Part shown: one piece after another, positions 9,299 to 19,440 of the stretch
Position numbering within the stretch: the first letter of the stretch is position 1
Layout of the letters: each line of letters opens with the position of its first letter
Origin: Staphylococcus arlettae
GTDB taxonomy: Bacteria > Bacillota > Bacilli > Staphylococcales > Staphylococcaceae
Reading direction: 5' to 3'
Assembly (NCBI RefSeq): GCF_002902345.1
Contig: NZ_PPQB01000019.1
Span: 173,777-235,058, forward strand
Length of the DNA stretch: 61,282 bases
Position numbers and translations under genes: made by a program
The notes under the pieces: generated by a model
Databases searched by the model: none
The model's input: only the letters and a program-made list of their open reading frames with translations
Told to the model about the DNA's origin: nothing

Positions 9299-10732
9299 AT
9301 GAAACTTAAAAATCGAAATATTCAGAAAAAAGAATTAGGTCTTGGATCTGCATTATTGACCTTATTCGTAATGATTGGTTGTATGTTATTTACAGTCGCT
9401 GTACTAGAAAAAGAACCACATATTCCATTGATGATAGGAACAGCTACTGGAGTAATTGTTACCTTACTACATGGTTATAAATATGCTGAGGTTGAGGAGA
9501 TGTTATACAAAGGTATAAGGCATGCCTTACCGGCTATTATCATCATTATTTTAGTAGGACTAGTAATAGGATCTTGGATTGGTAGTGGTGTAGTTGCAAC
9601 GATGATTTATTATGGTTTACAAATGATTGATCCACGTTATTTCTTAGCGATAGTGGTAATCTTATGTGGCATAGTCTCATTAGCAATAGGTAGCAGTTGG
9701 TCTACGATGGCTACAGTGGGGGTTGCATCAATTGGGATAGGTTTAAGTATGGGAATCTCACCAGGTATGATTGCAGGTGCAGTCATAAGTGGTGCTTATT
9801 TTGGCGATAAAATGAGTCCATTGTCAGATACGACAAACTTGGCATCAGGTTTAACTAAAGTGCCGTTATTTGACCATATTAAACACATGATGTATACAAC
9901 GATTCCAGCATTAATTATTGCTTTAGCAGTATTTGGCATTATAGGCTTCCGTTTAGATAAAACAGCTATGAATGCAGAAAAAATAAATAACATGTTAACT
10001 ACTATGAATGATCAATTTATAATTACACCGTGGCTACTGCTTGTGCCATTGGTGGTAATTTTACTAGTAGTATTAAAAGTTCCAGCTGTACCCGCAATTT
10101 CGGTAGGTATAGTATTAGGATTTTTTGCCCAAATATTTGTACAGGGTGGTAGTTTGACTGAAGCATTAACAGCGTTACAAACAGGATATAAAATCGATTC
10201 AGGAAATAGTCTTATCGATGAGTTATTTAATCGTGGTGGCTTAGAATCTATGTTTTATACGATTTCGTTAACTATTGTAGCAATGACTTTTGGAGGGGTA
10301 CTCGAATATTCGGGAATGCTATCATCATTAATTGCAGTAGTATTAAAGTTTGCTAAAAATACAGGATCATTGATTGCTTCAGTTATTATTGCCTGCATAG
10401 GAACGAACTGTACATGTTCAGAACAATATATTTCAATTATTGTACCTTCAAGAATGTATGCATCCACATTTAAAGAACGACAGTTGCACGCTAAAAATCT
10501 ATCACGAGCATTAGAAGATGGTGGAACATTAACAAGTGTATTTGTGCCATGGAATACATGTGGTGTGTTTATTGCATCGACATTAGGTGTATCAGTTATG
10601 GAATATGCGCCATTTGCGGTGCTAAATTATACAGTACCAATAATTTCAATCATTTTCGGATTTATTGGATTTAAAATTATTAAACTTAAAGATAGTGAAG
10701 ACGATACAATTACTAAAGGTGATTTAGCATAA
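9299..10732 (+). CDS. nhaC: NhaC-family Na+/H+ antiporter
   Basis: Polytopic membrane protein of 477 aa with about 11-12 hydrophobic segments. Family signatures include ISGAYFGDKMSPLSDTTNLA (about residues 163-182) and GTNCTCSEQY, marking the NhaC ion-transporter superfamily. It would exchange cytosolic Na+ for H+; some NhaC members exchange organic acids (MleN), so the substrate is not certain. I use ATG 9299, eight bases after AAGGGG; the GTG at 9290 overlaps that Shine-Dalgarno. Single-gene unit with its own promoter and terminator. Confidence 0.85.
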   Translation: MKLKNRNIQKKELGLGSALLTLFVMIGCMLFTVAVLEKEPHIPLMIGTATGVIVTLLHGYKYAEVEEMLYKGIRHALPAIIIIILVGLVIGSWIGSGVVATMIYYGLQMIDPRYFLAIVVILCGIVSLAIGSSWSTMATVGVASIGIGLSMGISPGMIAGAVISGAYFGDKMSPLSDTTNLASGLTKVPLFDHIKHMMYTTIPALIIALAVFGIIGFRLDKTAMNAEKINNMLTTMNDQFIITPWLLLVPLVVILLVVLKVPAVPAISVGIVLGFFAQIFVQGGSLTEALTALQTGYKIDSGNSLIDELFNRGGLESMFYTISLTIVAMTFGGVLEYSGMLSSLIAVVLKFAKNTGSLIASVIIACIGTNCTCSEQYISIIVPSRMYASTFKERQLHAKNLSRALEDGGTLTSVFVPWNTCGVFIASTLGVSVMEYAPFAVLNYTVPIISIIFGFIGFKIIKLKDSEDDTITKGDLA

Positions 10733-10769
10733 TCTCGTAGTATTAACAATGTTAGACAAAAATTACAAT

Positions 10770-10821
10770 AGTAGGTTCGTGCAATTGGATGATAAATATT
10801 TCATTGCAGGACCTACTTTTT
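10770..10821 (+). terminator. Terminator of nhaC
   Basis: Arms AGTAGGT...TGCAAT and ATTGCA...ACCTACT, followed by TTTTT. Confidence 0.8.
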
Positions 10822-10910
10822 AGTTACAAAAGATAGGTCTCGGGTACCTCGACTCAAAATGATAACAACAAATATAATTGTGTTAAATAACACCAAAGGA
10901 AGAAAATAAT

Positions 10911-11114
10911 ATGGGAACTTTACTTATGTTTATAGCTTATGCACTATTTTGTTTACTTGTTATCATATTGATATTAGCCATATTTAAAGATTTAACAATT
11001 AAGGGACGACGACTCATTTTACTCAGCTTGGTCATTTTAGTAATAGCCATCATTGTATTATATAATCAAGGCTCAACTATGCGTTTAGAACAAATAGACG
11101 CCTTACAATATTAA
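10911..11114 (+). CDS. Small two-helix membrane protein, unknown function
   Basis: A 67-aa protein with two hydrophobic helices (about residues 4-25 and 35-52) joined by a short basic loop KDLTIKGRR, and a short C-terminal tail with MRLEQIDALQY. AAAGGAAG precedes ATG 10911 at suitable spacing, which supports translation. I do not recognise the family. It lies alone between nhaC and cidR. A sigma-B-like element (GTTACA, 13 bases, GGGTAC) is about 65 bases upstream. Confidence 0.65.
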   Translation: MGTLLMFIAYALFCLLVIILILAIFKDLTIKGRRLILLSLVILVIAIIVLYNQGSTMRLEQIDALQY

Positions 11115-11272
11115 AATAAAGCTGCTAATAGATGTGGCGAGTTTAGGTGTATTGTATAAGTAGAAGCTTGAATTGCTAATACAATGAGTGTTTTACATTT
11201 AAAAAGGTATAGCTCATGCTAAAATCAATATAACCAATAACCATAACTAAAGATATAAAGTAGGTGTAATCA

Positions 11273-12148
11273 GTGGATATTAAACAAATGAGTTACTTCG
11301 TGGAAGTAGTAAACGAAGGTGGTATGACGAATGCCTCAAAATCATTGTACATAGCGCAACCGACAATCAGCAAAGCAGTTAAAGACATAGAAAAAGAATT
11401 AGGTATGCCACTGTTTGATAGAAGTAAAAGAGAATTGAAATTAACAGATGCTGGGCAAGTATTTTATCAAAAGTGTAAAGAAATATTAGCGCTATATAAT
11501 AATTTACCGGTAGAAATTAATAGTTTATTAGGATTAGAAACGGGGCATATTAGTATCGGTTTATCGGCAGTGATGAATATGAATAAATTTATCCAGATAT
11601 TAGGCGAGTTTCATAAATTATACCCCAATATCACCTATAATTTAGTAGAAAATGGTGGAAAAATGATTGAATCACAGCTTGCAAATGATGAAATTGATAT
11701 TGGTATTACCACCTTGCCAGTAGATGGTACGATATTTAACTCAATCCCTTTGTACCAAGAAGATTTAAAGTTAGTACTTAATAAAGAACATCACTTAGCC
11801 CATCGTAAAACAGTAGAAATGAAAGAGTTAGCAAATGAAGATTTTATTTTATTTAACGAGGACTTTTATTTAAACGATAAGATTAGAGAAGCAGCTAAAA
11901 ATGCAGGATTTATACCTAAAACAATTTCTAAGATATCACAGTGGAACTTCATTGAAAATTTACTTAATGCGCATTTAGGCGTTAGTATTTTACCGGATAA
12001 TATCGTACGCATGTTAGATAGTAATTTTAAACATATTAATATCAATGATAGTGCTATGAAATGGGAATTAGGTGTAATTTGGAAGAAAGAGAAGTATTTA
12101 AGTCATGCAACACGTCAATGGATAGATTTTATGAGCCAACGTTTATAG
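11273..12148 (+). CDS. cidR: LysR-family regulator CidR
   Basis: LysR-type activator of 291 aa. N-terminal winged HTH (residues 1-60: MSYFVEVVNEGGMTNASKSL, then QPTISKAVKDIEKELG) and a C-terminal periplasmic-binding-like effector domain. In S. aureus CidR activates cidABC and lrgAB in response to acetate and overflow metabolism; position directly upstream of cidA supports the same role here. The start is GTG 11273, preceded by AGGTG six bases away. A LysR-type dyad lies between this gene and cidA. Confidence 0.9.
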   Translation: MDIKQMSYFVEVVNEGGMTNASKSLYIAQPTISKAVKDIEKELGMPLFDRSKRELKLTDAGQVFYQKCKEILALYNNLPVEINSLLGLETGHISIGLSAVMNMNKFIQILGEFHKLYPNITYNLVENGGKMIESQLANDEIDIGITTLPVDGTIFNSIPLYQEDLKLVLNKEHHLAHRKTVEMKELANEDFILFNEDFYLNDKIREAAKNAGFIPKTISKISQWNFIENLLNAHLGVSILPDNIVRMLDSNFKHININDSAMKWELGVIWKKEKYLSHATRQWIDFMSQRL

Positions 12149-12158
12149 AGTAATGTCA

Positions 12159-12218
12159 AAAACCTTGTAGTACTTAATATCACAGTGTGACTAGTGATAT
12201 TTAAGGCACAAGGTTTTT
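12159..12218 (+). terminator. Terminator of cidR
   Basis: Long stem starting AAACCTTGT / ACAAGGTTT with an inner TTAATATCAC / GTGATATTtAA pairing, then TTTTT. It separates cidR from cidABC. Confidence 0.85.
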
Positions 12219-12308
12219 ATTATGATCAACTATGAAAGAAAACGATTCCATAGAAAAAAGTAATAGGTAGTATCTATAATCAATATTTTTATTATGTGCA
12301 AATATGGC

Positions 12309-12325
12309 TTACACTTAATATGTAA
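12309..12325 (+). promoter_or_regulatory. CidR binding-site candidate
   Basis: TTACA-N7-TGTAA dyad matching the LysR T-N11-A pattern, 45 bases upstream of cidA. A second looser dyad ACACTT...AAGTGT spans 12311-12343. Confidence 0.5.
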
Positions 12326-12369
12326 TTGATACACACGAAGTGTAAATAATAATTAAAGGATGGGTGCTA

Positions 12370-12756
12370 ATGCAGTTTGCATTAAAAACAATTAGAATTA
12401 TAGTTCAAGTTGCTCTGTTAATGGGTATAACATCTTTAGGTAATGTGCTGCAGAAAGCATTACACATACCTATAGCAGGTAGTATTGTTGGATTGATATT
12501 GTTCTTTGTATTACTACAATTTAAGATTATTCCAGAAAGATGGATTCGTGATGGCGCTAATTTTTTAATTGGAACAATGGTCTTTTTCTTTGTACCATCA
12601 GTAGTTGGCATTATGGATATAACTTCTGAAATAAATCTTCATTTTATATTATTCTTCTTATTAGTAGTTGCAGGAACATGTGCTGTAGCACTAATTTCAG
12701 GGTTTATAGCAGAAAAAATGGCGAATTTATTACACATTAGAAAAGAGCAAAGTTGA
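12370..12756 (+). CDS. cidA: Holin-like protein CidA
   Basis: A 128-aa membrane protein of the LrgA/CidA family with four hydrophobic segments. The signature [17 protein letters not shown] is near residues 33-49 and PSVVGIM follows. In S. aureus CidA promotes murein hydrolase activity, programmed lysis and eDNA release, and may move small metabolites. The start is ATG 12370 (nine bases after AGGA); the GTG at 12364 is too close. It overlaps cidB by one base. Confidence 0.92.
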   Translation: MQFALKTIRIIVQVALLMGITSLGNVLQKALHIPIAGSIVGLILFFVLLQFKIIPERWIRDGANFLIGTMVFFFVPSVVGIMDITSEINLHFILFFLLVVAGTCAVALISGFIAEKMANLLHIRKEQS

Positions 12757-13442
12757 TGATTATTTGGCAAGGTTTGTTAATGATTATAATCACCATTTGC
12801 GCATATATTTTCGCCAAAAAATTACAGTTAAAATATAAAAATCCATTACTAAATCCAGCATTGATTTCTTCCATAATTATTATTGGATTACTGCTACTGT
12901 TTAGCAAAAGCTATGATGATTATATGGTTGGTGGTCAGTGGATTAACTACTTACTTAATTGTACGGTTGTTTGTTTGGCATACCCACTATATCAAAATAG
13001 AACTAAAATTTTAAAACATGCAAATATAATTTTTACTAGTGTTGTAGCTGCAGTAACGATAAATTTCTTTTTAATCTTTTTCTCATTAAAATTACTAGGA
13101 TATTCGAAAGAAGTTATTGCTACTATACTACCACGTTCAGTTACAGCAGCAGTCGGTATAGAGTTATCACATCAATTAGGCGGAACGGATACAATTACTA
13201 TTTTGTTTATTATCACTACAGGTTTAATTGGCAGTATGTTAGGCGCTTATCTATTGAAATTTGCTAAGTTTCAAACATCAATCGCTAGAGGTTTAACGTA
13301 TGGTAATTCTTCACATGCCTTTGGTACTGCAAAAGCATTAGAGTTAGATATAGAATCGGGAGCGTTTAGTTCAATAGGTATGATATTAACAGCAGTGTTG
13401 AGTTCGGTGCTCATACCATTATTTATTTTGTTTTTATACTAA
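12756..13442 (+). CDS. cidB: LrgB-family protein CidB
   Basis: Polytopic membrane partner of CidA, 228 aa. The LrgB family core includes [19 protein letters not shown] (about residues 127-145) and [15 protein letters not shown] chose ATG 12756, whose A is the last base of the cidA stop codon (TGATG), rather than the TTG one codon upstream. Translational coupling to cidA is expected. Followed 94 bases later by cidC, as in the S. aureus cidABC operon. Confidence 0.92.
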   Translation: MIIWQGLLMIIITICAYIFAKKLQLKYKNPLLNPALISSIIIIGLLLLFSKSYDDYMVGGQWINYLLNCTVVCLAYPLYQNRTKILKHANIIFTSVVAAVTINFFLIFFSLKLLGYSKEVIATILPRSVTAAVGIELSHQLGGTDTITILFIITTGLIGSMLGAYLLKFAKFQTSIARGLTYGNSSHAFGTAKALELDIESGAFSSIGMILTAVLSSVLIPLFILFLY

Positions 13443-13536
13443 AACATTCAATGACTTATAACCCGATTAAGTTGAAGTGAAATTTTGAAGGAATTATAAT
13501 TTGTAACATTGACTTTATGAAAGGAGATTTTTTTAA

Positions 13537-15279
13537 ATGGCAAAAATTAAAGGGAATACAGCATTAGTAAAAGCATTACAAGCTTGGGATATCGATCACT
13601 TGTATGGCATTCCAGGTGATTCAATAGATGCGGTTGTCGATAGTTTAAGAACAGAACGAAATAGTATTGAATTTGTACATGTTAGACATGAAGAAGTAGC
13701 AAGTTTGGCAGCAGCAAGTTATACCAAACTTACTGGTAAAATAGGTGTTGCTTTAAGTATTGGCGGTCCAGGGGTTGTACATTTATTAAATGGTATGTAT
13801 GATGCCCAAATGGATAGTGTGCCTCAATTGATTTTGGCTGGACAAACAGATAGTACTGCACTTGGAACTAAAGCATTTCAAGAAACTGATATTTTAAAAA
13901 TGGTTGAAGGTGTTGCTGCCTATAGCCGTCAAATTACGGAAAATGATAAAGACGTGTTCGGTATTGTAAATGAAGCAATTCGAACGGCGTATGAACAAAA
14001 AGGTGTGGCAGTATTAGTTTTACCTAATAATCTATTAACACAAAAAGTAAAAGATACAACAAATACTAAAGTAGATACAGCACCACCAGCACGGGTTAAT
14101 CCAAAGCCACGTAGTATTAAAAAAGCTGCTAAATTAGTCAATAAAAGTAAACGTCCAGTGATGTTATTAGGAACAGGTGCTAAGCATGCTAAAGATGAAG
14201 TGAAAGAATTTATCGAAACGGCAAAAGTACCAACAATTATCACATTGCCTGCAAAAGGTATTTTAGCTGATGCGCACCCATACAACATTGGTAACTTAGG
14301 TAAGATTGGAACAAAAACGTCTTATCAAACGATACAAGATGCTGATTTGCTCATTATGGTAGGTACTAATTATCCATATGTAGATTACTTGCCTAAGAAG
14401 AATATTAAAGCAATTCAAATAGATACGAATCCAGAAGCTATTGGCCATCGTTTTGATGTAAATGTTGGTATTATAGGAGATAGTAAGTACGCGTTACAAC
14501 AATTAACTGATACAATGAACCATGTGTCAGATAGAGATTTCTTAAATAAAACGTTAGAACGTAAAGCAACTTGGGATGCTTGGATGGCTGAAGATAAAGC
14601 AAATGACAACAGTCCAATCCGACCTGAAAGATTAATGGATGCGATTAACCATGTCAAAACTGATGATGCAATCTTTTCAATTGATGTAGGTACATCAACA
14701 GTATGGTCAACACGTTACCTAGATTTAACAGTAAATAATAAATTTATTGTTTCTAGTTGGTTAGGTACTATGGGTTGTGCTTTACCAGGTGCGATTGCTG
14801 CTAAACGTGCATATCCAAACCGCCAAGTAGTTGGTATTGCAGGTGACGGTGCATTCCAAATGGTTATGCAAGATTTTGCAACAGCAGTACAATATGATTT
14901 GCCAATGACTATCTTTGTATTAAATAACCAAGAGTTATCATTTATTAAATATGAACAACAAGCTGCTGGAGAATTAGAGTATGCAATTGATTTTACTGAC
15001 GTAGATTTAGCGATGTTCGCTGAAAGTGCTGGCGGTGTAGGTTATACGTTGAAAGATCCTAATCGCATAGACGAAATCGTAGAAGAAGCTATGTCACAAA
15101 CAAAACCAACTATAGTAAATGTGTATGTTGATCCAAACGCTGCGCCTTTACCAGGTAAAATAGTAACAGACGAAGCAATCAACTATGGTGTCTGGGCGTA
15201 TCGTTCACTTACAGAGGATAAAAAATTAGACTTAGACGAAATTCCACCACTTTCTACTGCAGTTAAAAGATTTTTCTAA
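13537..15279 (+). CDS. cidC: Pyruvate oxidase CidC
   Basis: ThDP- and FAD-dependent pyruvate:menaquinone oxidoreductase of 580 aa that makes acetate and CO2 at the membrane, acidifying overflow-metabolising cells and so potentiating CidAB. The PYR domain has HVRHEEVASLAAASYTKLTG (activating Glu). The PP domain has GDGAFQMVMQDFATA through LNNQELSF. The C-terminus (VKRFF) is the membrane-binding tail region. AAAGGAG precedes ATG 13537. Operon partner of cidAB, though the 94-bp gap could hold an extra promoter. A hairpin terminator follows. Confidence 0.95.
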   Translation: MAKIKGNTALVKALQAWDIDHLYGIPGDSIDAVVDSLRTERNSIEFVHVRHEEVASLAAASYTKLTGKIGVALSIGGPGVVHLLNGMYDAQMDSVPQLILAGQTDSTALGTKAFQETDILKMVEGVAAYSRQITENDKDVFGIVNEAIRTAYEQKGVAVLVLPNNLLTQKVKDTTNTKVDTAPPARVNPKPRSIKKAAKLVNKSKRPVMLLGTGAKHAKDEVKEFIETAKVPTIITLPAKGILADAHPYNIGNLGKIGTKTSYQTIQDADLLIMVGTNYPYVDYLPKKNIKAIQIDTNPEAIGHRFDVNVGIIGDSKYALQQLTDTMNHVSDRDFLNKTLERKATWDAWMAEDKANDNSPIRPERLMDAINHVKTDDAIFSIDVGTSTVWSTRYLDLTVNNKFIVSSWLGTMGCALPGAIAAKRAYPNRQVVGIAGDGAFQMVMQDFATAVQYDLPMTIFVLNNQELSFIKYEQQAAGELEYAIDFTDVDLAMFAESAGGVGYTLKDPNRIDEIVEEAMSQTKPTIVNVYVDPNAAPLPGKIVTDEAINYGVWAYRSLTEDKKLDLDEIPPLSTAVKRFF

Positions 15280-15374
15280 TAAATAAAAATAGCACAAGTT
15301 GTTGTAGTAGTGTTACCAATAAAGTAAGTTTACGTCATGATCATTTAATAAAGAGAAGAAATAGCTAGTATTTT

Positions 15375-15420
15375 AAGGAAGGGAATTAAATGGCTCCATT
15401 TAATTCTCTTCCTATTTTTA
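15375..15420 (+). terminator. Terminator of cidABC
   Basis: Long stem GGAAGGGAATTAAATGG / CCATTTAATTCTCTTCC (one wobble), followed by TATTTTTA. Confidence 0.85.
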
Positions 15421-15561
15421 TACTAAAATAATTGCTCTTTAAGTGTTGTTGTATTTTACAAAATATAAAAGAGAGCAGCTAATCATGAGTAGAAAATGAG
15501 TCTAATATTTTAAGTCACATAGGGTATAGATAAGAAATAATGATGAGGAAGGGGTAAAGGT

Positions 15562-16950
15562 ATGAAACGTTGGATACAACAGTTGAAATTTAGAACACCT
15601 CATACATACGCGTTATTAATGGGCATTATTACAATTGCGTGTCTACTCACTTATATTATTCCTGCTGGGGAGTATGATAGAGAAGAAAAAAATGGTCAGA
15701 CACTCGTTATTTCGGGGTCTTATAAAGAGGTAGCACAGCAAGGTGGTTCATTGTTTGATATTTTTAGAGCAATTCCTGAAGGATTAATTAGTGGCGGCGA
15801 GATTGTTTTTTACATATTTTTAGTTGGTGGTGCGTTTGGGATAGTACATAAAACAGGCGCATTTGAGACTGGTGTTAAATATGTTATGAGTCAGTTAGGG
15901 AATTTTAAAGTGTTAATGATTCCACTAACAATGACTATTTTTTCAATTTTAGGTTTTTCAATTGGTTTAGCAGAAGAAACTATAATATTTGTCCCCATCG
16001 GCATCATTATTGCTAGAACTTTAGGTTATGATGCCTTAACAGGAACATCTATTGTGATATTAGGTGCTGCAAGTGGCTTTATGGGAGGAATGCTTAATCC
16101 ATTTACTGTTGGTGTGGCACAGACGGTTGCCGAGATCCCAATGTTTTCTGGGTGGGGTTTAAGAACGATAATCTATTTATTTGTTTTAACAGCGGCAATT
16201 ACTACTGTAATGCTCTATGCTTTTAAGGTTAAAAAAGACATGTCTAAAAGTTTAGTGTTGGAGTTGGAACAAGCCGAAAACACCAACCAAACATATGAAT
16301 ATAGTAGATTTACTAAAAGACAAGCTGCAGGATTAGCGTTAATTGTTGGCACGATTGCACTAAATGTTTTTGGTATTTTCAAATTTTCGTGGTCTTTTAA
16401 TGAAATGAGCGCCAATTTTTTATTAGCAGGTTTGCTTGCTGGTTTGATAGGTGGTTTAGGTATCAATGGGACATTTGATGCTTTGATAGAAGGAATGAAA
16501 GATATTTTATTTGGTGCCATGATTGTTGGTTTTGCCAAAGGTATTATCGTAATTTTAGAGAACGGGAAAGTTATCGATACTATAGTTCACGGCATGTCTT
16601 CGGTATTATCTGATGTACCAGCATCAATAGTCATTATCGTTATGTTTGTCTTTCAATTTTTCTTGAACTTCTTTATTCCATCAGGCTCGGGTCAAGCATT
16701 AACTACGATGCCACTGATGGTGCCAATTGCAGATTTATTAGATATCAATCGTCAAATGACAGTGTTAGCATTCCAATATGGTGATGCTATTAGTAATATT
16801 CTATTTCCGACATCCGCAATATTAATGGGAGCATTAGCTGTAGCTAAGATTAGTTATGTGCAATGGTTGAAGTTCGCATGGAAAGTCATTGTGTTATGGG
16901 TGTTTATTTGTATTGCTGCCATGTCGATTGCGTTAATGTTAAATTATTAA
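15562..16950 (+). CDS. YfcC-family basic amino acid/C4-dicarboxylate-type permease
   Basis: Inner-membrane transporter of 462 aa with about 12 hydrophobic segments. It begins with the family opening LKFRTPHTYALLMGIIT, followed by IIPAGEYDR. Both repeat-like halves have conserved loops: GLAEETIIFVPI plus MGGMLNPFTVGVAQTVAEIP in the first, and IPSGSGQALTTMPLMVPIADL plus QYGDAISNILFPTS in the second. These are hallmarks of the YfcC/ArcD2-like group (often annotated arginine-ornithine or C4-dicarboxylate). The actual substrate is not known. AAGGGG and AAAGG precede ATG 15562. Single gene; it does not belong with cidC. Confidence 0.8.
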   Translation: MKRWIQQLKFRTPHTYALLMGIITIACLLTYIIPAGEYDREEKNGQTLVISGSYKEVAQQGGSLFDIFRAIPEGLISGGEIVFYIFLVGGAFGIVHKTGAFETGVKYVMSQLGNFKVLMIPLTMTIFSILGFSIGLAEETIIFVPIGIIIARTLGYDALTGTSIVILGAASGFMGGMLNPFTVGVAQTVAEIPMFSGWGLRTIIYLFVLTAAITTVMLYAFKVKKDMSKSLVLELEQAENTNQTYEYSRFTKRQAAGLALIVGTIALNVFGIFKFSWSFNEMSANFLLAGLLAGLIGGLGINGTFDALIEGMKDILFGAMIVGFAKGIIVILENGKVIDTIVHGMSSVLSDVPASIVIIVMFVFQFFLNFFIPSGSGQALTTMPLMVPIADLLDINRQMTVLAFQYGDAISNILFPTSAILMGALAVAKISYVQWLKFAWKVIVLWVFICIAAMSIALMLNY

Positions 16951-16991
16951 ATTTAGTAATGAAATATTTTAATAAAATGAGTGCAATGATA

Positions 16992-17020
16992 TTGCGCTAA
17001 AACTGAATTCATTGTATACT
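16992..17020 (+). promoter_or_regulatory. Promoter of the PTS gene
   Basis: TTGCGC (16992-16997) and TATACT (17015-17020), spacer 17 bases. Transcription would begin near 17027, just before the antiterminator element. Confidence 0.6.
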
Positions 17021-17040
17021 ATTAACAAATTTATCGAAAC

Positions 17041-17119
17041 GCGTGTTACTGGTAAGGCAGGCATGAGCAAAATGAAACTATACTATTACAGTTTAGTTTT
17101 GTTTGCTCATGCCTTTTTT
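17041..17119 (+). promoter_or_regulatory. GlcT-type ribonucleic antiterminator (RAT) overlapping a terminator
   Basis: The leader contains GCGTGTTACTGGTAAGGCAG followed by GCATGAGC (17041-17068), closely resembling the RAT element of Bacillus ptsG and staphylococcal glc genes as I recall them. Its 3' end is the 5' arm of a strong terminator: GGCATGAGCAAA (17060-17071) pairs with TTTGCTCATGCC (17102-17113), then six T. RAT and terminator are mutually exclusive. A BglG/SacY-family protein (GlcT) binding the RAT would allow read-through into the PTS gene when glucose is present. Confidence 0.85.
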
Positions 17120-17158
17120 GTTTTCGATAATGTTTACTCGAAGGGATGTTAGTAGGTT

Positions 17159-19234
17159 ATGTTTATACGATTTTTCGGACAATTGCAACGTATCGGTAAG
17201 GCTTTGATGTTACCTGTTGCGATATTGCCGGCAGCGGGTATTTTACTCGCATTGGGAAATGCAATGCACAATGCACAACTTGTTGCAATAGCACCTTGGT
17301 TAGAACATGAAGTATTTGTTATTATTTCATCTATTATGGAATCCTCGGGACAAATTATCTTTGATAATTTACCACTTCTTTTTGCTGTAGGGACAGCTTT
17401 AGGTTTAGCAGGTGGAGACGGTGTAGCAGCATTAGCTGCGCTAGTTGGTTATTTAATTATGAATGCAACTATGGGTAAAGTTATGAATATTACTATCGAT
17501 GATATTTTTAGTTATGCTGATGGTGCTAAAACACTGAGTCAAGCAGCGAAAGAGCCAGAGAATGTATTGATATTAGGCATTCCAACCCTACAAACAGGAG
17601 TGTTTGGTGGTATTATCATGGGGGCTCTAGCAGCATGGTGCTATAATAACTTTTATAATATAACGTTACCTGCCTTTTTAGGATTTTTTGCCGGTAAACG
17701 TTTTGTGCCAATTATTACTTCAGTTGTAGCGATTGTAACGGGTGTACTATTAAGCTTTGTATGGCCACCGATTCAAGAGGGATTAAATCAATTATCCAAT
17801 TTCTTATTAAATAAAAATTTAACATTAACAACTTTTATTTTTGGGATTATTGAACGTTCTTTAATTCCATTCGGTTTACATCATATCTTTTATGCTCCGT
17901 TTTGGTTTGAGTTTGGTCAGTACGTCAGCCATAGCGGTGAATTAGTACGAGGAGATCAACGTATTTGGATGGCACAAATGAAAGATGGCGTAGAATTTAC
18001 AGCGGGTGCATTTACTACCGGTAAGTATCCATTTATGATGTTTGGTTTGCCAGCTGCAGCGTATGCGATTTATTGTAACGCAAAACCTGAACGCAAAAAA
18101 ATTGTAGGTGGCTTAATGTTATCTGCTGGTTTAACATCATTTTTAACTGGTATCACTGAACCATTAGAATTTTCATTTTTATTTGTGGCTCCATTATTAT
18201 ATGTAGTCCATGTGTTGCTTGCAGGGTCATCATTTTTAGTTATGCATTTATTAGATGTCAAAATTGGTATGACATTTTCTGGTGGATTTATTGATTATAT
18301 TTTATATGGTTTATTAAACTGGGATCGTACCAATGCCCTATTAGTTATTCCAGTAGGTATTGTATATGCAATAATTTATTATTTCTTATTTAGTTTTGTT
18401 ATTAAACGATTTAAATTAAAAACACCTGGACGTGAAGATGAAGAAACAGAAACAAAAGATTCATCAGTAGCTTCATTACCATTTGATGTGTTGAACGCAA
18501 TGGGTGGTAAAAAGAATATCAAACATTTGGATGCATGTATTACACGTTTACGAGTTGAAGTCAACGAAAAAAGTAGTGTCGATGTGGCTGCCTTAAAATC
18601 TCTCGGTGCTTCAGGCGTGTTAGAAGTAGGTAATAATATGCAAGCTATCTTCGGGCCGAAGTCTGATCAAATTAAACATGATATACTCCGTATCATGAGT
18701 GGTGAAATTACCAAACCTAGTGAAACGACAGTGGTAGAAGATGATAATGATACTGACGTCCCAACGACTAATAGTACAGAGACACTCATTAGCGCACCTG
18801 GTAACGGTGAAATTATGCCTCTAACAGCAGTGCCTGACCAAGTTTTCGCAGATAAATTAATGGGAGATGGTATAGCTTTTGTCCCTAAAGATGATGTGAT
18901 AGTTTCACCTATTACTGGAACTGTAAAAACAATATTCCCGACACTTCATGCCATTGGTTTAGAAACGCCAGAAGGCTTAGAAGTTTTAATTCATATAGGT
19001 ATAGATACAGTGAAGTTAGAAGGACAAGGCTTTGAAAATTTAGTAACGACTGATGACAATGTAGAAGTGGGACAACCATTGATCAAAATAGATTTAGATT
19101 ATATTCAAGCGCATGCACCAAGTATTATTACGCCTATTGTAATTACAAACTTAACAAACCAAACGTTAACTATAGAATCTGCACAACCTGTTACAGTTGG
19201 ACAAACTATTATAACGGTTAATGATAATGCGTAA
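17159..19234 (+). CDS. ptsG: PTS glucose-type transporter EIICBA
   Basis: Three-domain phosphotransferase permease of 691 aa that imports and phosphorylates glucose or a related hexose. EIIC spans residues 1-420 (start [50 protein letters not shown]). EIIB (about 437-525) has the phosphocysteine in [12 protein letters not shown] (Cys460). EIIA (about 545-690) has the phosphohistidine in [12 protein letters not shown] (His612). Domain order and length match staphylococcal GlcA/PtsG. Expression is probably controlled by GlcT through the leader just upstream. A repeat copy follows 37 bases after the stop codon. Glucosamine or glucoside specificity cannot be excluded. Confidence 0.9.
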   Translation: MFIRFFGQLQRIGKALMLPVAILPAAGILLALGNAMHNAQLVAIAPWLEHEVFVIISSIMESSGQIIFDNLPLLFAVGTALGLAGGDGVAALAALVGYLIMNATMGKVMNITIDDIFSYADGAKTLSQAAKEPENVLILGIPTLQTGVFGGIIMGALAAWCYNNFYNITLPAFLGFFAGKRFVPIITSVVAIVTGVLLSFVWPPIQEGLNQLSNFLLNKNLTLTTFIFGIIERSLIPFGLHHIFYAPFWFEFGQYVSHSGELVRGDQRIWMAQMKDGVEFTAGAFTTGKYPFMMFGLPAAAYAIYCNAKPERKKIVGGLMLSAGLTSFLTGITEPLEFSFLFVAPLLYVVHVLLAGSSFLVMHLLDVKIGMTFSGGFIDYILYGLLNWDRTNALLVIPVGIVYAIIYYFLFSFVIKRFKLKTPGREDEETETKDSSVASLPFDVLNAMGGKKNIKHLDACITRLRVEVNEKSSVDVAALKSLGASGVLEVGNNMQAIFGPKSDQIKHDILRIMSGEITKPSETTVVEDDNDTDVPTTNSTETLISAPGNGEIMPLTAVPDQVFADKLMGDGIAFVPKDDVIVSPITGTVKTIFPTLHAIGLETPEGLEVLIHIGIDTVKLEGQGFENLVTTDDNVEVGQPLIKIDLDYIQAHAPSIITPIVITNLTNQTLTIESAQPVTVGQTIITVNDNA

Positions 19235-19270
19235 CTATCTTTTAAATATGTAAAAAATATTAATATAGAT

Positions 19271-19440
19271 AAAAGGGAGTGGGACAGAAATCTGATTTTG
19301 AAAAAATGATTTCGTCGTCCCACCCCGGCAAGGGTGACTAGCGTTGAAATAAGCTCGGTTTGAAGCGTATTTTCAATGCAGTCAGCTACTGCCAATATTA
19401 AAAGAGGTTGGAACTAATCAATACTGTCTCAACCTCTTTT
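19271..19440 (+). repeat. Intergenic hairpin repeat, copy R2 (forward), with terminal stem-loop
   Basis: Complete forward copy: hairpin GTGGGACAGAAATC / GATTTCGTCGTCCCAC, the CCCCGGCAAGG segment, and the dyads around 19371-19392. It ends in a second stem-loop AAAAGAGGTTG / CAACCTCTTTT (19400-19440). It probably terminates ptsG transcription. It differs from R1 at a few positions, for example ACGCTT against GCGCTT within the middle dyad region on the reverse strand. Confidence 0.88.

Noticed and set aside
15500..15527. Sigma-B-like element before the YfcC-type gene (GTCTAA ... GGGTAT)
   Set aside because: The spacer is 16 bases and the -35 match is poor; too weak to list as a promoter.
19105..19395. 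Minus-strand 96-codon ORF
   Set aside because: It is repeat R2 read backwards, running on into the antisense of ptsG.
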